From the NCBI GenBank assembly GCA_020718185.1, contig DYSP01000006.1, positions 1 through 57,122 of the forward strand: 57,122 bases of DNA, written 5' to 3'. The DNA is from Candidatus Odyssella sp. (GTDB taxonomy: Bacteria; Pseudomonadota; Alphaproteobacteria; Paracaedibacterales; Paracaedibacteraceae). The notes beneath the pieces were generated by a model that saw only the letters and a program-made list of their open reading frames with translations, did not search any database and had not been told where the DNA came from. Position 1 is the stretch's first letter, and each line of letters begins with the position of its first letter. A program made the translations under genes and the position numbers. Shown here piece after piece: positions 26,311 to 35,953 of the stretch.

Positions 26311-28085
26311 TTCATCCACTCACCATTTCGTTGAATACTATTAAGCTGAAGTTCAATAAATGAGTTTATTGAAACTTGTAGCGTGAAAAATTGCCGCAAT
26401 ACAGATGCTAATAAAAGGACGCTCACCCCTGTATATGCGCGTTCATTAACCGTCATTGTTACATGCAATCCATTGACAAATCCTCGCCAGGGTTCGTTTC
26501 CTATTCGTCTTGTGACTTGAGACGCTACCAAAGTCAAAATACTATCAATTTCTGCGTGGTCGTAGTTTTGGGTGGTGCGTGAATAAAGTCGCAAAATTTC
26601 TTTCAAAGCTTTAACAGAGGCAGCACCAGTTGTTATAGAAAGATGGTTGACTGAAAGTTGAGAGATTAATCGCCACAAGGTTTCGCCATCTGTTGGAGAA
26701 TAAATTTGCGTGGTTGGTTTGTTCAAACAAAAAATACCACTTATGGGCGCCCGATCTTCTAATTGAAGAGTTCCTCCTGCTGGAATTTGTTCTGCTAAAA
26801 ACCGATTTGTACATAATGTGTGAGCAAAAACTGTATGTTGAGGTGGAAGCTTTGGATTAAATTCTAAATCAATAAATGATAACATAACATCTGTACCAGG
26901 TATATCACGCTTTTCTGAACTTACGCGTCGAGATTGCCAATAAGTAGAGCTGCTATGAAATTGTTCTTCATGACTAAATGAAAAATAAGGTGTAAAGACA
27001 ACTGTATTCACGTTATCGTCAATAGTGGACGCTACGCGCTGAATTGCATATACTTCTGTTGTGCGCTCACGTCGTTGGTCTGGAACGAGACGATATTCAA
27101 AATGCCGGTGATCTAAGCGTAAAGGATCAGTTATTTTACTGAACAAATTAACAATCGGCGTGCATCCAAGCCTGAAATAACTAGGCTTTAAATCAATTCT
27201 TCCAACAATCTCAGCATCATCTATTCCAATTAAAATGTCTGCTGTGTCGCCGTCTTGGAAATGAAGATTATTGATGTCAAAAAATAAAAACTTTTCAGGA
27301 AAATGGAAATATTCGTGAAGTAATTGATATGATGGATGTGAATGACTTGGAGATGGTAGAATCATTTCATCAAGCCCAAATCCTACTTGCGTTAAAGATT
27401 CAGCAGGTAGAATATCGGCTATATGACCATTACTACTTTGTAGAATTTGATGTTTGCTTTGGGCAAAAAGACATTCATAGATAGTAAAAGCTAAAGCAGT
27501 ATCACATGAAATGTGAAATCTTAATTTCTTAAGTTCTAAATCTGAAAAATTAAGACCCTGAGATTTAAGACGCAGGCGTAAATACCATTTTTTTGTTTTA
27601 ATTCCATTTCGTATGACATATTCGTCCCCATGAATAAAATTGACATCCACAACATCAATCGGCCACAAAGTTACAGGATAACTTGTTCGAAAGCGACAAG
27701 CTACCCCTTCTTCTGCATAAGAAAAAACAGGTGTATGAGGTGTGATTTCAAAACCGCTTGTTAGTTTTCCTTTTGTTGGGTCGACGACAAATTGTGCCAC
27801 TGCCATAGAGGGAATGGGATTAATTAAATGTGGGTAAAGGACACCAAGCAAAGCTGCTGCAATTTGTGGAAGACGGTCATCGATTTCTTGGCTGAGTTGA
27901 GCCGTTAAAAATGCAAATGATTCTAATAATCTTTCAACATGTGGATCAGCTGATTCATTGTTAGCGAGTTGAAGTCGTCGGGCAATTTTTGGATGCTGGC
28001 TTGCAAAAATTTGCCCAGCATTCCGCAGATAGGAAAGTTCCCGATGATAGTAATTTAAAAATTTTTCGGAAACAGGTGTTTTCAC
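26274..28085 (-). CDS. tssF: Type VI secretion baseplate protein TssF
   Basis: About 603 residues, matching TssF/ImpG/VasA. The N terminus reads FLNYYHRELSYLRNAG and HPKIARRLQL, followed by DPHVERLLESFAFLTAQL and LYPHLINPIPSMAVAQF, and the C-terminal part has GEPWRGFVNG-type features. I chose the GTG at 28085 because it puts the YYHREL motif at the family's usual distance. An upstream GTG at 28118 would add an unlikely Cys/Trp-containing leader. Near 28097-28120 a short tandem repeat (ACTTACATAC units) precedes the gene. Confidence 0.93.
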   Translation of the reverse strand: MKTPVSEKFLNYYHRELSYLRNAGQIFASQHPKIARRLQLANNESADPHVERLLESFAFLTAQLSQEIDDRLPQIAAALLGVLYPHLINPIPSMAVAQFVVDPTKGKLTSGFEITPHTPVFSYAEEGVACRFRTSYPVTLWPIDVVDVNFIHGDEYVIRNGIKTKKWYLRLRLKSQGLNFSDLELKKLRFHISCDTALAFTIYECLFAQSKHQILQSSNGHIADILPAESLTQVGFGLDEMILPSPSHSHPSYQLLHEYFHFPEKFLFFDINNLHFQDGDTADILIGIDDAEIVGRIDLKPSYFRLGCTPIVNLFSKITDPLRLDHRHFEYRLVPDQRRERTTEVYAIQRVASTIDDNVNTVVFTPYFSFSHEEQFHSSSTYWQSRRVSSEKRDIPGTDVMLSFIDLEFNPKLPPQHTVFAHTLCTNRFLAEQIPAGGTLQLEDRAPISGIFCLNKPTTQIYSPTDGETLWRLISQLSVNHLSITTGAASVKALKEILRLYSRTTQNYDHAEIDSILTLVASQVTRRIGNEPWRGFVNGLHVTMTVNERAYTGVSVLLLASVLRQFFTLQVSINSFIELQLNSIQRNGEWMKWQPLRGDQIIL

Positions 28086-28223
28086 AAAGGCGCCCCACTT
28101 ACATACACTTACATACACTTATATTTAAATTATACTAATTTGAACGAATTTGGAAAATGTTCTTTCTTTAAAATGAAAAAATTATGATAATATCAGTAAA
28201 ATTAATTCAAAATATTGGAAAAA

Positions 28224-28808
28224 ATGATGATTGATACTAATTCTTTGGATATGATATTTCGAAATGCTCGCACATATTCTACGTGGACGGATAAAACTGT
28301 AACTGCTGAATTGTTAAAAAAGGTCTATGATTTAGCTAAAATGGGTGCAACAAGTGCTAATTGTTCACCAATGCGCGTTGTTTTTGTACAGTCCGCCGTA
28401 GCAAAAGAAAAATTAAAACCTTGTTTAGCAGAAGGCAATGTGGAAAAAACCATGACAGCACCGGTAACGGCGTTAATTGCAGCAGATGATGAATTTTATA
28501 ATAAGTTGCCAGCTCTTTTTCCTCATGCAGATGCAAAATCCTGGTTTGTCGGAAATGACGAGTTGATTAAAGCAACGGCTTTTCGTAATTCAACATTACA
28601 AGGGGCTTATCTAATGCTTGCAGCGCGTGCGTGCGGTCTGGATTGTGGGCCAATGTCTGGTTTTAATAATCAATTATTGGATGATACTTTTTTCAAAGGA
28701 ACGACATATAAATCTAATTTTATTTGTAATCTTGGTTATGGTGATGAAAAAGGCCTTTTCCCGCGTGGTCCGCGTCCGGATTTTGATGAAGTTTGCAAAA
28801 TTATTTAA
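28224..28808 (+). CDS. Nitroreductase-family oxidoreductase (RutE/HadB-like)
   Basis: The 194-residue protein shows the RutE-like pattern: RNARTYSTWTDKTV near the start, ATSANCSPMRVVFV (flavin contact region), NSTLQGAYLMLAARACGLDCGPMSGF, and FICNLGYGDEKGLFPRGPR at the end. RutE-type enzymes use FMN and NAD(P)H; the pyrimidine-degradation role (malonic semialdehyde reduction) belongs to enzymes within a rut operon, which is absent here. The substrate is therefore unknown. Start is ATG 28224 with GGA upstream. Confidence 0.88.
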   Translation: MMIDTNSLDMIFRNARTYSTWTDKTVTAELLKKVYDLAKMGATSANCSPMRVVFVQSAVAKEKLKPCLAEGNVEKTMTAPVTALIAADDEFYNKLPALFPHADAKSWFVGNDELIKATAFRNSTLQGAYLMLAARACGLDCGPMSGFNNQLLDDTFFKGTTYKSNFICNLGYGDEKGLFPRGPRPDFDEVCKII

Positions 28809-28845
28809 GTAAACTGATGAGGTTATCATGCTTAATTCATGAAAA

Positions 28846-28945
28846 AGTCGCCATCACGAAGGGCATCAACTCTGTGGTGATCCAGAATAAAGTGTAAAAG
28901 ACACTTAAGCACTGGATTGCCACGCTTCGCTTGTAATGACGAAGT
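28846..28945. repeat. REP-like imperfect palindrome
   Basis: GTGGTGATCCAG (about 28875-28886) and CTGGATTGCCAC (about 28911-28922) form a 10-of-12 inverted repeat around a loop, with further partial pairing outward (ATCACGAAG against CTTCGCTTG...GACGAAG). The phrase GGATTGCCACGCTTCGC resembles palindromes dispersed in rickettsial and other bacterial genomes. I found no second full copy in this window. Confidence 0.6.
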
Positions 28946-29086
28946 TTCCCATTTTTCATGCATATACACCATTTTTATGTCGAACTCACCTGCAAAAAAT
29001 TATTTAATTCTCTCCTCTTGAAATCATCCATCTCAATCCCTACTTTCAAGGTACACATTATTTTTATCAGCCAAGAGTGTTTTTTA

Positions 29087-30034
29087 GTGAGAAAATATTT
29101 AGCCAGTACCGTGCTGTTCTTGTCAATAAGTTTGCTGACAATAACACATGCGAACGATGACAGACAACAGGATGCCCCCTTACAAAGGCTTCATCAAGAT
29201 GCAAAAATACTGTGTTTGATATGATATCAGAAGAAGATCTGCAAAATCTGTGGGTGACTTTCCCTCAAATAACAGAAACCATAGATCTCTATCAACACCA
29301 TCACGTTTTACCCCGTTTGATTGAAAGAGCTGTAAGTTCACGCACTCATCGAATTGTTGCTTATGATATTGCGATTATTGAGATGGGCAGAACGAAGGCG
29401 CAAACCGAAGCCACTATTCATGACGGGGTAACAAAACACCTTAAAGCAAATCCTTTTATTTGCGTGGAAATGGGCTGTCCTTCCAGAAGAAGCAACAGCG
29501 TAACGTCATGTATTCGATGCTTTTGCGGCAGTTTTCTCGGTAAAAGATGTTTACTTTTCTAAAGAAAATTTAGAACAAAATATCTTTTGTTATTTAAAGA
29601 CACTTTTACCCTTTAAAGAAACTTACCGTACTTTATTAACGAATACACCCTTTGATCAAACATCGCATATCATTGTTAGTGATACGCAAATACAAGACCA
29701 ACAGATCAAAACGAAACTTAAGAGTATTCTTGCAACAAACTCTGAACACACGGTGATTTTAACTTTGGGAAATTCTGTGGGCACTATCGATGAACAAGGG
29801 AAATTAAACCAGAGCGTGACGTATTTTGTGAAGGGAATGGGAGTTAAATACTTACAATTAGTGAATCCTAGAGGCAATGTTAAAGCGATTGGGAACTTCT
29901 TCCTCTACCAATGTACAGCATTAATCAGCATTGGCATTCGAGGTCTCACAAGTCTTCAATCGATTGGGGATTTTCCCCCCTACCGCTTAGCCAGCGTTAA
30001 CATTCAATGTTTTGAACAAATTGACCATAAATAA
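29087..30034 (+). pseudogene. Broken exported protein with LRR-like C-terminal repeats
   Basis: Starts at GTG 29087 with a signal peptide (LASTVLFLSISLLTITHA). Coding sense shifts frame near 29205-29215, continues FDMISEEDLQNLWVTFPQ and on, then shifts again near 29455. The downstream frame also carries TAA at 29501. After that it runs to 30034 and includes GNVKAIGNFFLYQCTALISIGI and GLTSLQSIGDF, typical of BspA/LRR_5 repeats. Intact versions are secreted or surface proteins used by host-associated bacteria. Domain identity is by eye and only the C-terminal repeats support it. Confidence 0.72.
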
Positions 30035-30126
30035 TCACTATAATCATCTAAATATATTTTAAAAACTTGCGTTATATAAGACAAGTAGGTAATTTTACTT
30101 AGATTATAAAAAAATTTGTTGGAACT

Positions 30127-31392
30127 ATGAGAAAATCGCTAGTAAAAACCGTTGCAGTAAGTATGATTGGTAACCTATTTGAATGGTTTGATTTTGCTTT
30201 ATTTGGTTATTTTGCCCCTATTATTGGCAAGCTTTTTTTCCCTTCTGAAGATCACACAACTGAAGTTATTTCAGCATTTGGTGTTTTTGCTGCCGGCTTT
30301 CTGGCAAGACCCCTAGGTGGAATCATTTTTGGTCATATTGGTGATAGACTTGGACGTAAAAAAGCGCTGGTAATGACAATTATCTTGATGGCTGTACCAA
30401 CGGCGATTATTGGGTGTTTACCAACCTATACACAAATTGGCATTGCCTCCCCTATTTTATTGATCTTAATGCGAATGCTGCAAGGATTATCTATGGGTGG
30501 TAATTATAGCGGATCTATCACTTTTACCAGTGAACACACAAATCCAAAATCTCGAGGATTAATTGGTAGTTTTGCTGTAGCTAGTTGTTTGCTTGGTATT
30601 TTACTTGGTTCTGCAACGGCTGCTATTCTTTCCTTTTCCTTATTAGAAGATCAACTATACAGTTGGGGGTGGCGTGTACCTTTTATCATCGGCATTTTAA
30701 TTTGCTTAATTGGGTATTATATGCGTCGCAATATTCCGGAATCCCCTGAATATGTATTAACTCAAGAAACAGGAAAGATTCAGCAACACCCTGTTATCGA
30801 AGTCTTTCGTGAACATGGTAGTACCTTAACAAAAGTTATTTTCGCAGTAATGCTGCACGACTTAAGTTTTTATATTTTGTTTGTTTATATGGCAAGTTAT
30901 TTGAGCGAAAATATTGGTATTTCCAAAAATGCAGCTTTAACAATTAATACAATTAATCTTTTAGTTGTTAGTTTTGTGACGGTGGCATCGGCTTGGCTAT
31001 CTGATCATATTGGTCGAAAGCCAGTGTTGATTGTGTCTGCCATCATGTTTATTGTTGGCACTATTCCTTTACTAACCATTGTTACACATACTACAGACAC
31101 GACCACTATTTTGATTGTTCAGATGATTTTGGCAATCGCTGTTGGGGGATATTTTGGCCCTTTACCTGCATTGATGGTGGAATCTTATCCAACATCTGTT
31201 CGTTTTTCAGCGATTGCTGTTACCACGAATGTGAGCGGCCCTTTATTTGGGGGGACTGCACCTATGCTTGTTGCGTATTTAGTGAATTGTACAGGATCAA
31301 ATCTTGTTCCAGCCTATTATCTTACGGCCGGTGCCGTTTTTGCATTGATGTCCTTAATTATGATTAAGCCACCTAAGACCACAGAGATATAA
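30127..31392 (+). CDS. MFS transporter, metabolite:H+ symporter (ProP-like) family
   Basis: The 421-residue protein begins VAVSMIGNLFEWFDFALFGY, the MHS-family opening, and has HIGDRLGRKKAL after the second segment, LLILMRMLQGLSMGG, and RRNIPESPEYVL after the sixth. About 12 membrane helices are visible. ProP-like members import osmolytes, dicarboxylates or sugars with protons, and nothing here fixes the substrate. The DUF1653 gene follows after 2 nt, implying one transcript. Confidence 0.92.
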   Translation: MRKSLVKTVAVSMIGNLFEWFDFALFGYFAPIIGKLFFPSEDHTTEVISAFGVFAAGFLARPLGGIIFGHIGDRLGRKKALVMTIILMAVPTAIIGCLPTYTQIGIASPILLILMRMLQGLSMGGNYSGSITFTSEHTNPKSRGLIGSFAVASCLLGILLGSATAAILSFSLLEDQLYSWGWRVPFIIGILICLIGYYMRRNIPESPEYVLTQETGKIQQHPVIEVFREHGSTLTKVIFAVMLHDLSFYILFVYMASYLSENIGISKNAALTINTINLLVVSFVTVASAWLSDHIGRKPVLIVSAIMFIVGTIPLLTIVTHTTDTTTILIVQMILAIAVGGYFGPLPALMVESYPTSVRFSAIAVTTNVSGPLFGGTAPMLVAYLVNCTGSNLVPAYYLTAGAVFALMSLIMIKPPKTTEI

Positions 31393-31394
31393 AA

Positions 31395-31628
31395 ATGAAA
31401 CAAGGGCTTTATCAACATTACCGGGGAAATTTTTATCAAGTATTAGGAATTTCCCGTCATTCTGAAACGCTGGAAGAGATGGTTGTCTATCAAGCATTTT
31501 ATGGTGACTATGGCCTGTGGGTTAGACCTAAAAATATGTTTGAAGGAACAGTCATTCATGAAGGGCAAGAATGTCCTCGATTTCGCTATCTTAAGAGTAT
31601 TGGAGAAGATGCACCAAAATTAAGATAA
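31395..31628 (+). CDS. DUF1653 family small protein
   Basis: The 77-residue protein matches DUF1653: GLYQHYRGNFYQVLGISRHSETLEEMVVYQA, then YGLWVRPKNMFEGTV and PRFRYL. This cytosolic beta-rich family has no firm biochemical role. It directly follows the transporter with a 2-nt gap and is likely co-transcribed. Confidence 0.9.
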   Translation: MKQGLYQHYRGNFYQVLGISRHSETLEEMVVYQAFYGDYGLWVRPKNMFEGTVIHEGQECPRFRYLKSIGEDAPKLR

Positions 31629-31647
31629 GAGGTCATTGAGGATGTTA

Positions 31648-32957
31648 TTATTTTTGGTCTCCAAATTTATCTATCCAGATTTTATCTGAAAACTCATGAG
31701 TTTCAGGATTGTATTTAAGGTCTAAACCTTTGAAATTTTTTCCATTTAAATTTTCTATCCCTTTAATTATGCTGCTTTTAGTATAAGGTGGAGAACTATT
31801 TTCTAAAACATAAGCCAATAAACTTACATTAATATAACCGTCTAAAGAATCCACATCATACTTCATTCCTGGATACCAGCGATTAAATTCAATCTGATAG
31901 TCATTCACAATTTCAATCTCTTGTTGTAAGGGATTTGGAACAATGCGAGATATCAAAAAATTCAGACCCTTATCCGACGACAAGAAAGTGCCAAAATTAT
32001 CCGTCAAAAACGAAATGCCAGTAAGATTGATGTTTGATAAAAAAGGAACTCCCAATCGATTAACAAGAGTTTGAGAAGGGGCAATCGTTGAAAAGAAAAA
32101 TAAGATATCGGGGTTACATTTTTTTATAATATCTGCTGCTTTATTAATATCAACCACATAATTGAGAAGGGGAAAATTTATAATCATTGATTAACATTTC
32201 TTTCGCTGCTGAAAGTGAAGAATGTCCATAAGAATCATCTTGATAAAAGAAAGCAAATCTTTGCTTAAATAGTTTTTCTTTAGCATATTTAATAAGAGCT
32301 TTAGTTTCATCGGCATACGATGGTCTAAAATGATAAATATTTTTCAAGTGGGGTTGACGTAAATCCATAGAACCAGTGTAGGGGAACAACATTAAATATT
32401 CTTTATCTTTTAGATAAGAAATAAGAGCATTCGTGGTAGGAGTCCCTAAGGGAGATAAAAAAAGTGTAAATAAATTTTTTTCTATAAACGGAGAAACCTT
32501 TTTTACTGTCGTTGAGGGGATATATTCATCGTCAATAAAATTAACACGAAGTAATTTCCCATGTATTCCGCCATTGCGGTTAATCTGACGTATTTTAAGA
32601 TCTATTCCTTTTAAAAGGCGAGTTCCTAAAACTTTAGCAGATTCCGTTAAATCTAACGTGCAAATAATAGGAATATCAATCCACTGCGCCCCATAATCTT
32701 CATTTTCTTGCAAAATACGGGCTGACATTAAATTTTTCAAAATTTTCGACAACAAAACCAACTTCAACGGGCGTTGATTGTGTGCCTAATTGTTGTCCAT
32801 TTATTGGCAGATTAAATAAAAGATCATCTCTTTTTTCACAAACATGAAAGTGATTAAGACTATAATATAAGATAAAAATTATGATTATTCCCGTAAGAGC
32901 TAAAGAATAAATCATATAGCTATTTTTCAGGTGGAAGAGATCAAAAAATTTACTCAT
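31648..32957 (-). pseudogene. Broken membrane-anchored periplasmic binding protein (ABC-type, Peripla_BP_6-like)
   Basis: Three overlapping minus-strand frames form one protein. The first (from 32957) has a membrane anchor (IYSLALTGIIIIFILYY) and ends near 32700. The second carries the binding-protein core (IICTLDLTESAKVLGTRLLKG, QINRNGGIHGKLLRV, PLGTPTTNALISYLKD, QDDSYGHSSLSAAKEML) and ends near 32150. The third continues with the C-terminal lobe to 31648. Frame changes lie within 32700-32767 and 32150-32187. Intact relatives bind branched-chain amino acids or similar ligands. No permease or ATPase gene is nearby. Confidence 0.8.
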
Positions 32958-33023
32958 CTTGCATCCATCTTCTAGTGCAGTTAAATAGGGAAGACGGGCA
33001 TTTTCCCCTTTATTGCAAGCTCC

Positions 33024-35702
33024 TCAAGCAACGGCCAATAGTTTCAAAACATAAGGTAAAATACCATCACTTTTGAAATAATCCACTTCATCTTGAGTAG
33101 CAATTCGGCATTTTAAATCAACACTTATTTTTTCACCATTGCTACGGGTGATTTCACATTTCACCATCATTCCAGGTGTAATACCTTTATCTAACCCTAA
33201 AAGACTTATCGATTCAAATCCTGTAAGACATAAAGTTTTTCTATTAGTTCCTTCTTGAAAAACTAATGGCAAAATTCCCATTCCTAATAAATTAGAACGG
33301 TGGATCCGTTCAAAGCTTTCTGCAATAACAGCTTTAACACCCAATAATTTTGTACCTTTTGCAGCCCAGTCACGCGAAGAGCCTGTTCCGTATTCCTTGC
33401 CTGCAATGACGACAAGGGGTCTATTTTCTTCTATATACTGCATAGCTGCATCATAAATGGAAATAACGTCACCTTCTTTACCAAATCGCGTATATCCACC
33501 TGTTTTTTCAGGCACCATTTCATTAGATAAGCGAATGTTGGCAAAAGTACCACGCATCATAACCTCATGATTTCCACGACGTGAACCGTAAGAGTTAAAA
33601 TCAGATGTATGAATATGATGTTGAGCAAGGTACCGTCCTGCTGGCCCTTCTGTTTTAATGCTGCCTGCTGGTGAAATATGGTCAGTTGTAACGCTGTCTC
33701 CCAGCAATGCTAAAACACGTGCACTTTTAATATCACCTATATGTGATTTATGGCTGAGGCTTGTAAAGTAGGGCGGGTTTTTTACGTAAGTACTCATGTT
33801 ATCCCAAGGAAATGTTTCGCTTGGCAAGGCTTTTATATCTTGCCATTCTTTATCACCTGTAAAGACGTCAGCGTAACGGTTGCGAAACATTTCCGGCGTC
33901 ATAAATTGTTCTACGGTTTGCTGAATTTCATGAGAAGTTGGCCAAATATCTTTTAGATAAACAGGTTGACCATCTTTTGAGACGCCTAACGGTTCAGTAG
34001 TTAGGTCAATTGTCATTGTTCCAGCTAACGCATAAGCAATAACTAATAATGGGGAAGCTAGATAGTTAAGTTTTACATGCGGATTGATGCGACCTTCAAA
34101 ATTACGATTTCCAGATAACACTCCCGCTACGCTTAAATCATTTTTCTCGATAACATTAGAAAGTTCGGTGTTTAATGGGCCTGAATTACCAATACAAGTG
34201 GTACATCCATAACCGACTAAGTAAAATCCAAGGCTTTCCAAATCTGTCATTAATCCTGATTTTTCTAGGTAATCGCTGACAACTTGTGAACCAGGGGCAA
34301 GAGATGTTTTGACCCAGGGTTTTGGCTTGAGACCTAATTGATGTGCTTTGCGTGCTACAAGACCAGCTCCCAGCATGACTGATGGATTTGACGTGTTTGT
34401 ACAGCTGGTGATGGCGGCAATAACGACGTCACCGTGATGCAGTGAGTAATTTTTTCCGGCAATAGGAAAAGAGTCATTGACAGATTTTTTTTCCAAAGCC
34501 AAGCTGGCCACACAGGCTTGTTTTGCATCACTTAGATAGACTCTATCTTGGGGGCGTTTAGGGCCGGCTAGAGTTGGTAATACATCACCAAGATCAAGTT
34601 CTAAAAGTTCGTCATACATGGGATCTTGTGAGTGATGATCATGCCATAATCCTTGTTCTTTGGCATAAGCCTCAACCAACTTGACTCGTTCGTCATCTCG
34701 CCCAGTAAATTTTAAATATCTTATGGTTTCTTGGTCTGTTGGAAAGAAACCGCACGTTGCTCCATATTCGGGTGCCATGTTTGAGACTGTTGCGCGATCC
34801 GCAATGGTTAGATGATCAAGGCCAGTACCAAAAAATTCTACAAATTTACCAACAACGCCTTTTGTGCGTAGAATATTCGTGATAGTTAACACGAGGTCAG
34901 TCGCTGTAATGCCTTCTACTAATTTACCGGTGAGCTTAAAACCAACAACTTCAGGGATCAGCATGGATAGAGATTGACCTAGCATAGCAGCTTCTGCTTC
35001 AATGCCACCCACGCCCCAACCAAGAACAGCCAATGCATTCACCATGGTGGTGTGGCTATCTGTGCCAACAAGGGTATCGGGATAAGCAAGAATACTACCG
35101 TCACTTTCTTGAGATGTCCAAACAGATTGGGCTAGATATTCTAGATTAACCTGGTGACAAATGCCTGTTCCAGGCGGCACGACGCGGAAATTTTTAAATG
35201 CTTGTTGACCCCACTTTAAGAATGTATAACGTTCAAGATTGCGTTTGAATTCCATTGCGACATTAAGTTGAAAAGCATCCGCACGACCGTAATAGTCAAC
35301 CATAACAGAGTGATCAATCACTAAATCTACCGGAATAAGTGGATTAATTTTTTCAGGATTACCGCCTAAAATTTTCATTGCATCACGCATAGCGGCCAAG
35401 TCAACAACAGCTGGTACACCCGTAAAATCTTGCATTAAGACGCGTGCAGGATAAAAACCGATTTCAGAAAAAACTTTGTTTTTTCCAGGTAGTTGACAAA
35501 GTGCGTGGATGTCTTTTAATTGAACACTTTTGCCATTTTCAGTGCGAAGAAGATTTTCCAGTAAAACGCGCGTTGAGTAAGGAAGTTTGCTGATGGTAGG
35601 CAATCCAGCCGCTTCGGCTTTTTTGAGGCTATAATATGTGTACCTCTTATCACCAACATTAAGAGTAGACCTGGTTTTCAGGCTATCTAAAGAACGCATC
35701 AT
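33024..35702 (-). CDS. acnA: Aconitate hydratase A
   Basis: The 892-residue protein has the [4Fe-4S] cysteines in SCTNTSNPSVM and the CTTC pair of YGCTTCIGNSGP. The swivel domain includes GDSVTTDHISPAG and the active-site loop YGSRRGNHEVMMRG, and later GKEYGTGSSRDWAAKG. It interconverts citrate and isocitrate in the TCA cycle. ATG 35702 is preferred; adjacent GTG and ATG codons are alternatives. A MITE-like element copy begins about 28 nt upstream and may lie in the promoter region. Confidence 0.97.
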   Translation of the reverse strand: MMRSLDSLKTRSTLNVGDKRYTYYSLKKAEAAGLPTISKLPYSTRVLLENLLRTENGKSVQLKDIHALCQLPGKNKVFSEIGFYPARVLMQDFTGVPAVVDLAAMRDAMKILGGNPEKINPLIPVDLVIDHSVMVDYYGRADAFQLNVAMEFKRNLERYTFLKWGQQAFKNFRVVPPGTGICHQVNLEYLAQSVWTSQESDGSILAYPDTLVGTDSHTTMVNALAVLGWGVGGIEAEAAMLGQSLSMLIPEVVGFKLTGKLVEGITATDLVLTITNILRTKGVVGKFVEFFGTGLDHLTIADRATVSNMAPEYGATCGFFPTDQETIRYLKFTGRDDERVKLVEAYAKEQGLWHDHHSQDPMYDELLELDLGDVLPTLAGPKRPQDRVYLSDAKQACVASLALEKKSVNDSFPIAGKNYSLHHGDVVIAAITSCTNTSNPSVMLGAGLVARKAHQLGLKPKPWVKTSLAPGSQVVSDYLEKSGLMTDLESLGFYLVGYGCTTCIGNSGPLNTELSNVIEKNDLSVAGVLSGNRNFEGRINPHVKLNYLASPLLVIAYALAGTMTIDLTTEPLGVSKDGQPVYLKDIWPTSHEIQQTVEQFMTPEMFRNRYADVFTGDKEWQDIKALPSETFPWDNMSTYVKNPPYFTSLSHKSHIGDIKSARVLALLGDSVTTDHISPAGSIKTEGPAGRYLAQHHIHTSDFNSYGSRRGNHEVMMRGTFANIRLSNEMVPEKTGGYTRFGKEGDVISIYDAAMQYIEENRPLVVIAGKEYGTGSSRDWAAKGTKLLGVKAVIAESFERIHRSNLLGMGILPLVFQEGTNRKTLCLTGFESISLLGLDKGITPGMMVKCEITRSNGEKISVDLKCRIATQDEVDYFKSDGILPYVLKLLAVA

Positions 35703-35730
35703 CACAAACTCTCCGTGCTAAAAAATTAAA

Positions 35731-35875
35731 GAAGCCCTTGCCTAATGATTCTTTTGAGCCCTTAACAGTATCAATGCGATCCTCAAATCCTCATTTACAT
35801 AAAGTAAACTCCGGTTTTGCAGTTCTCTTGACATGTTAATTATCTCAAAATATCTCATTATGCAATGGCCTCTTA
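35731..35875 (-). mobile_element. MITE-like inverted-repeat element, copy 2, upstream of acnA
   Basis: Terminal inverted repeats of about 20 nt are visible at 35731-35750 and 35855-35874, matching at about 16 of 20 positions. The 43-nt block 35778-35820 is identical to 23911-23953, and the whole is about 90% identical to copy 1. The central block reads in the same + orientation in both copies, so relative to its neighbour (acnA, minus strand) this copy is opposite to copy 1. Confidence 0.75.
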
Positions 35876-35953
35876 AAACAGTTGTTAACAACTATAATAG
35901 CAATTTTATTAAAACTGTCCTAAGACTATCTTAATAAATGAAGAGTGTATGAG

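Noticed and set aside
28097-28120. Short ACTTACATAC repeat as a CRISPR or tandem array
   Set aside because: It has only about two and a half units of ten to eleven bases with no spacers.
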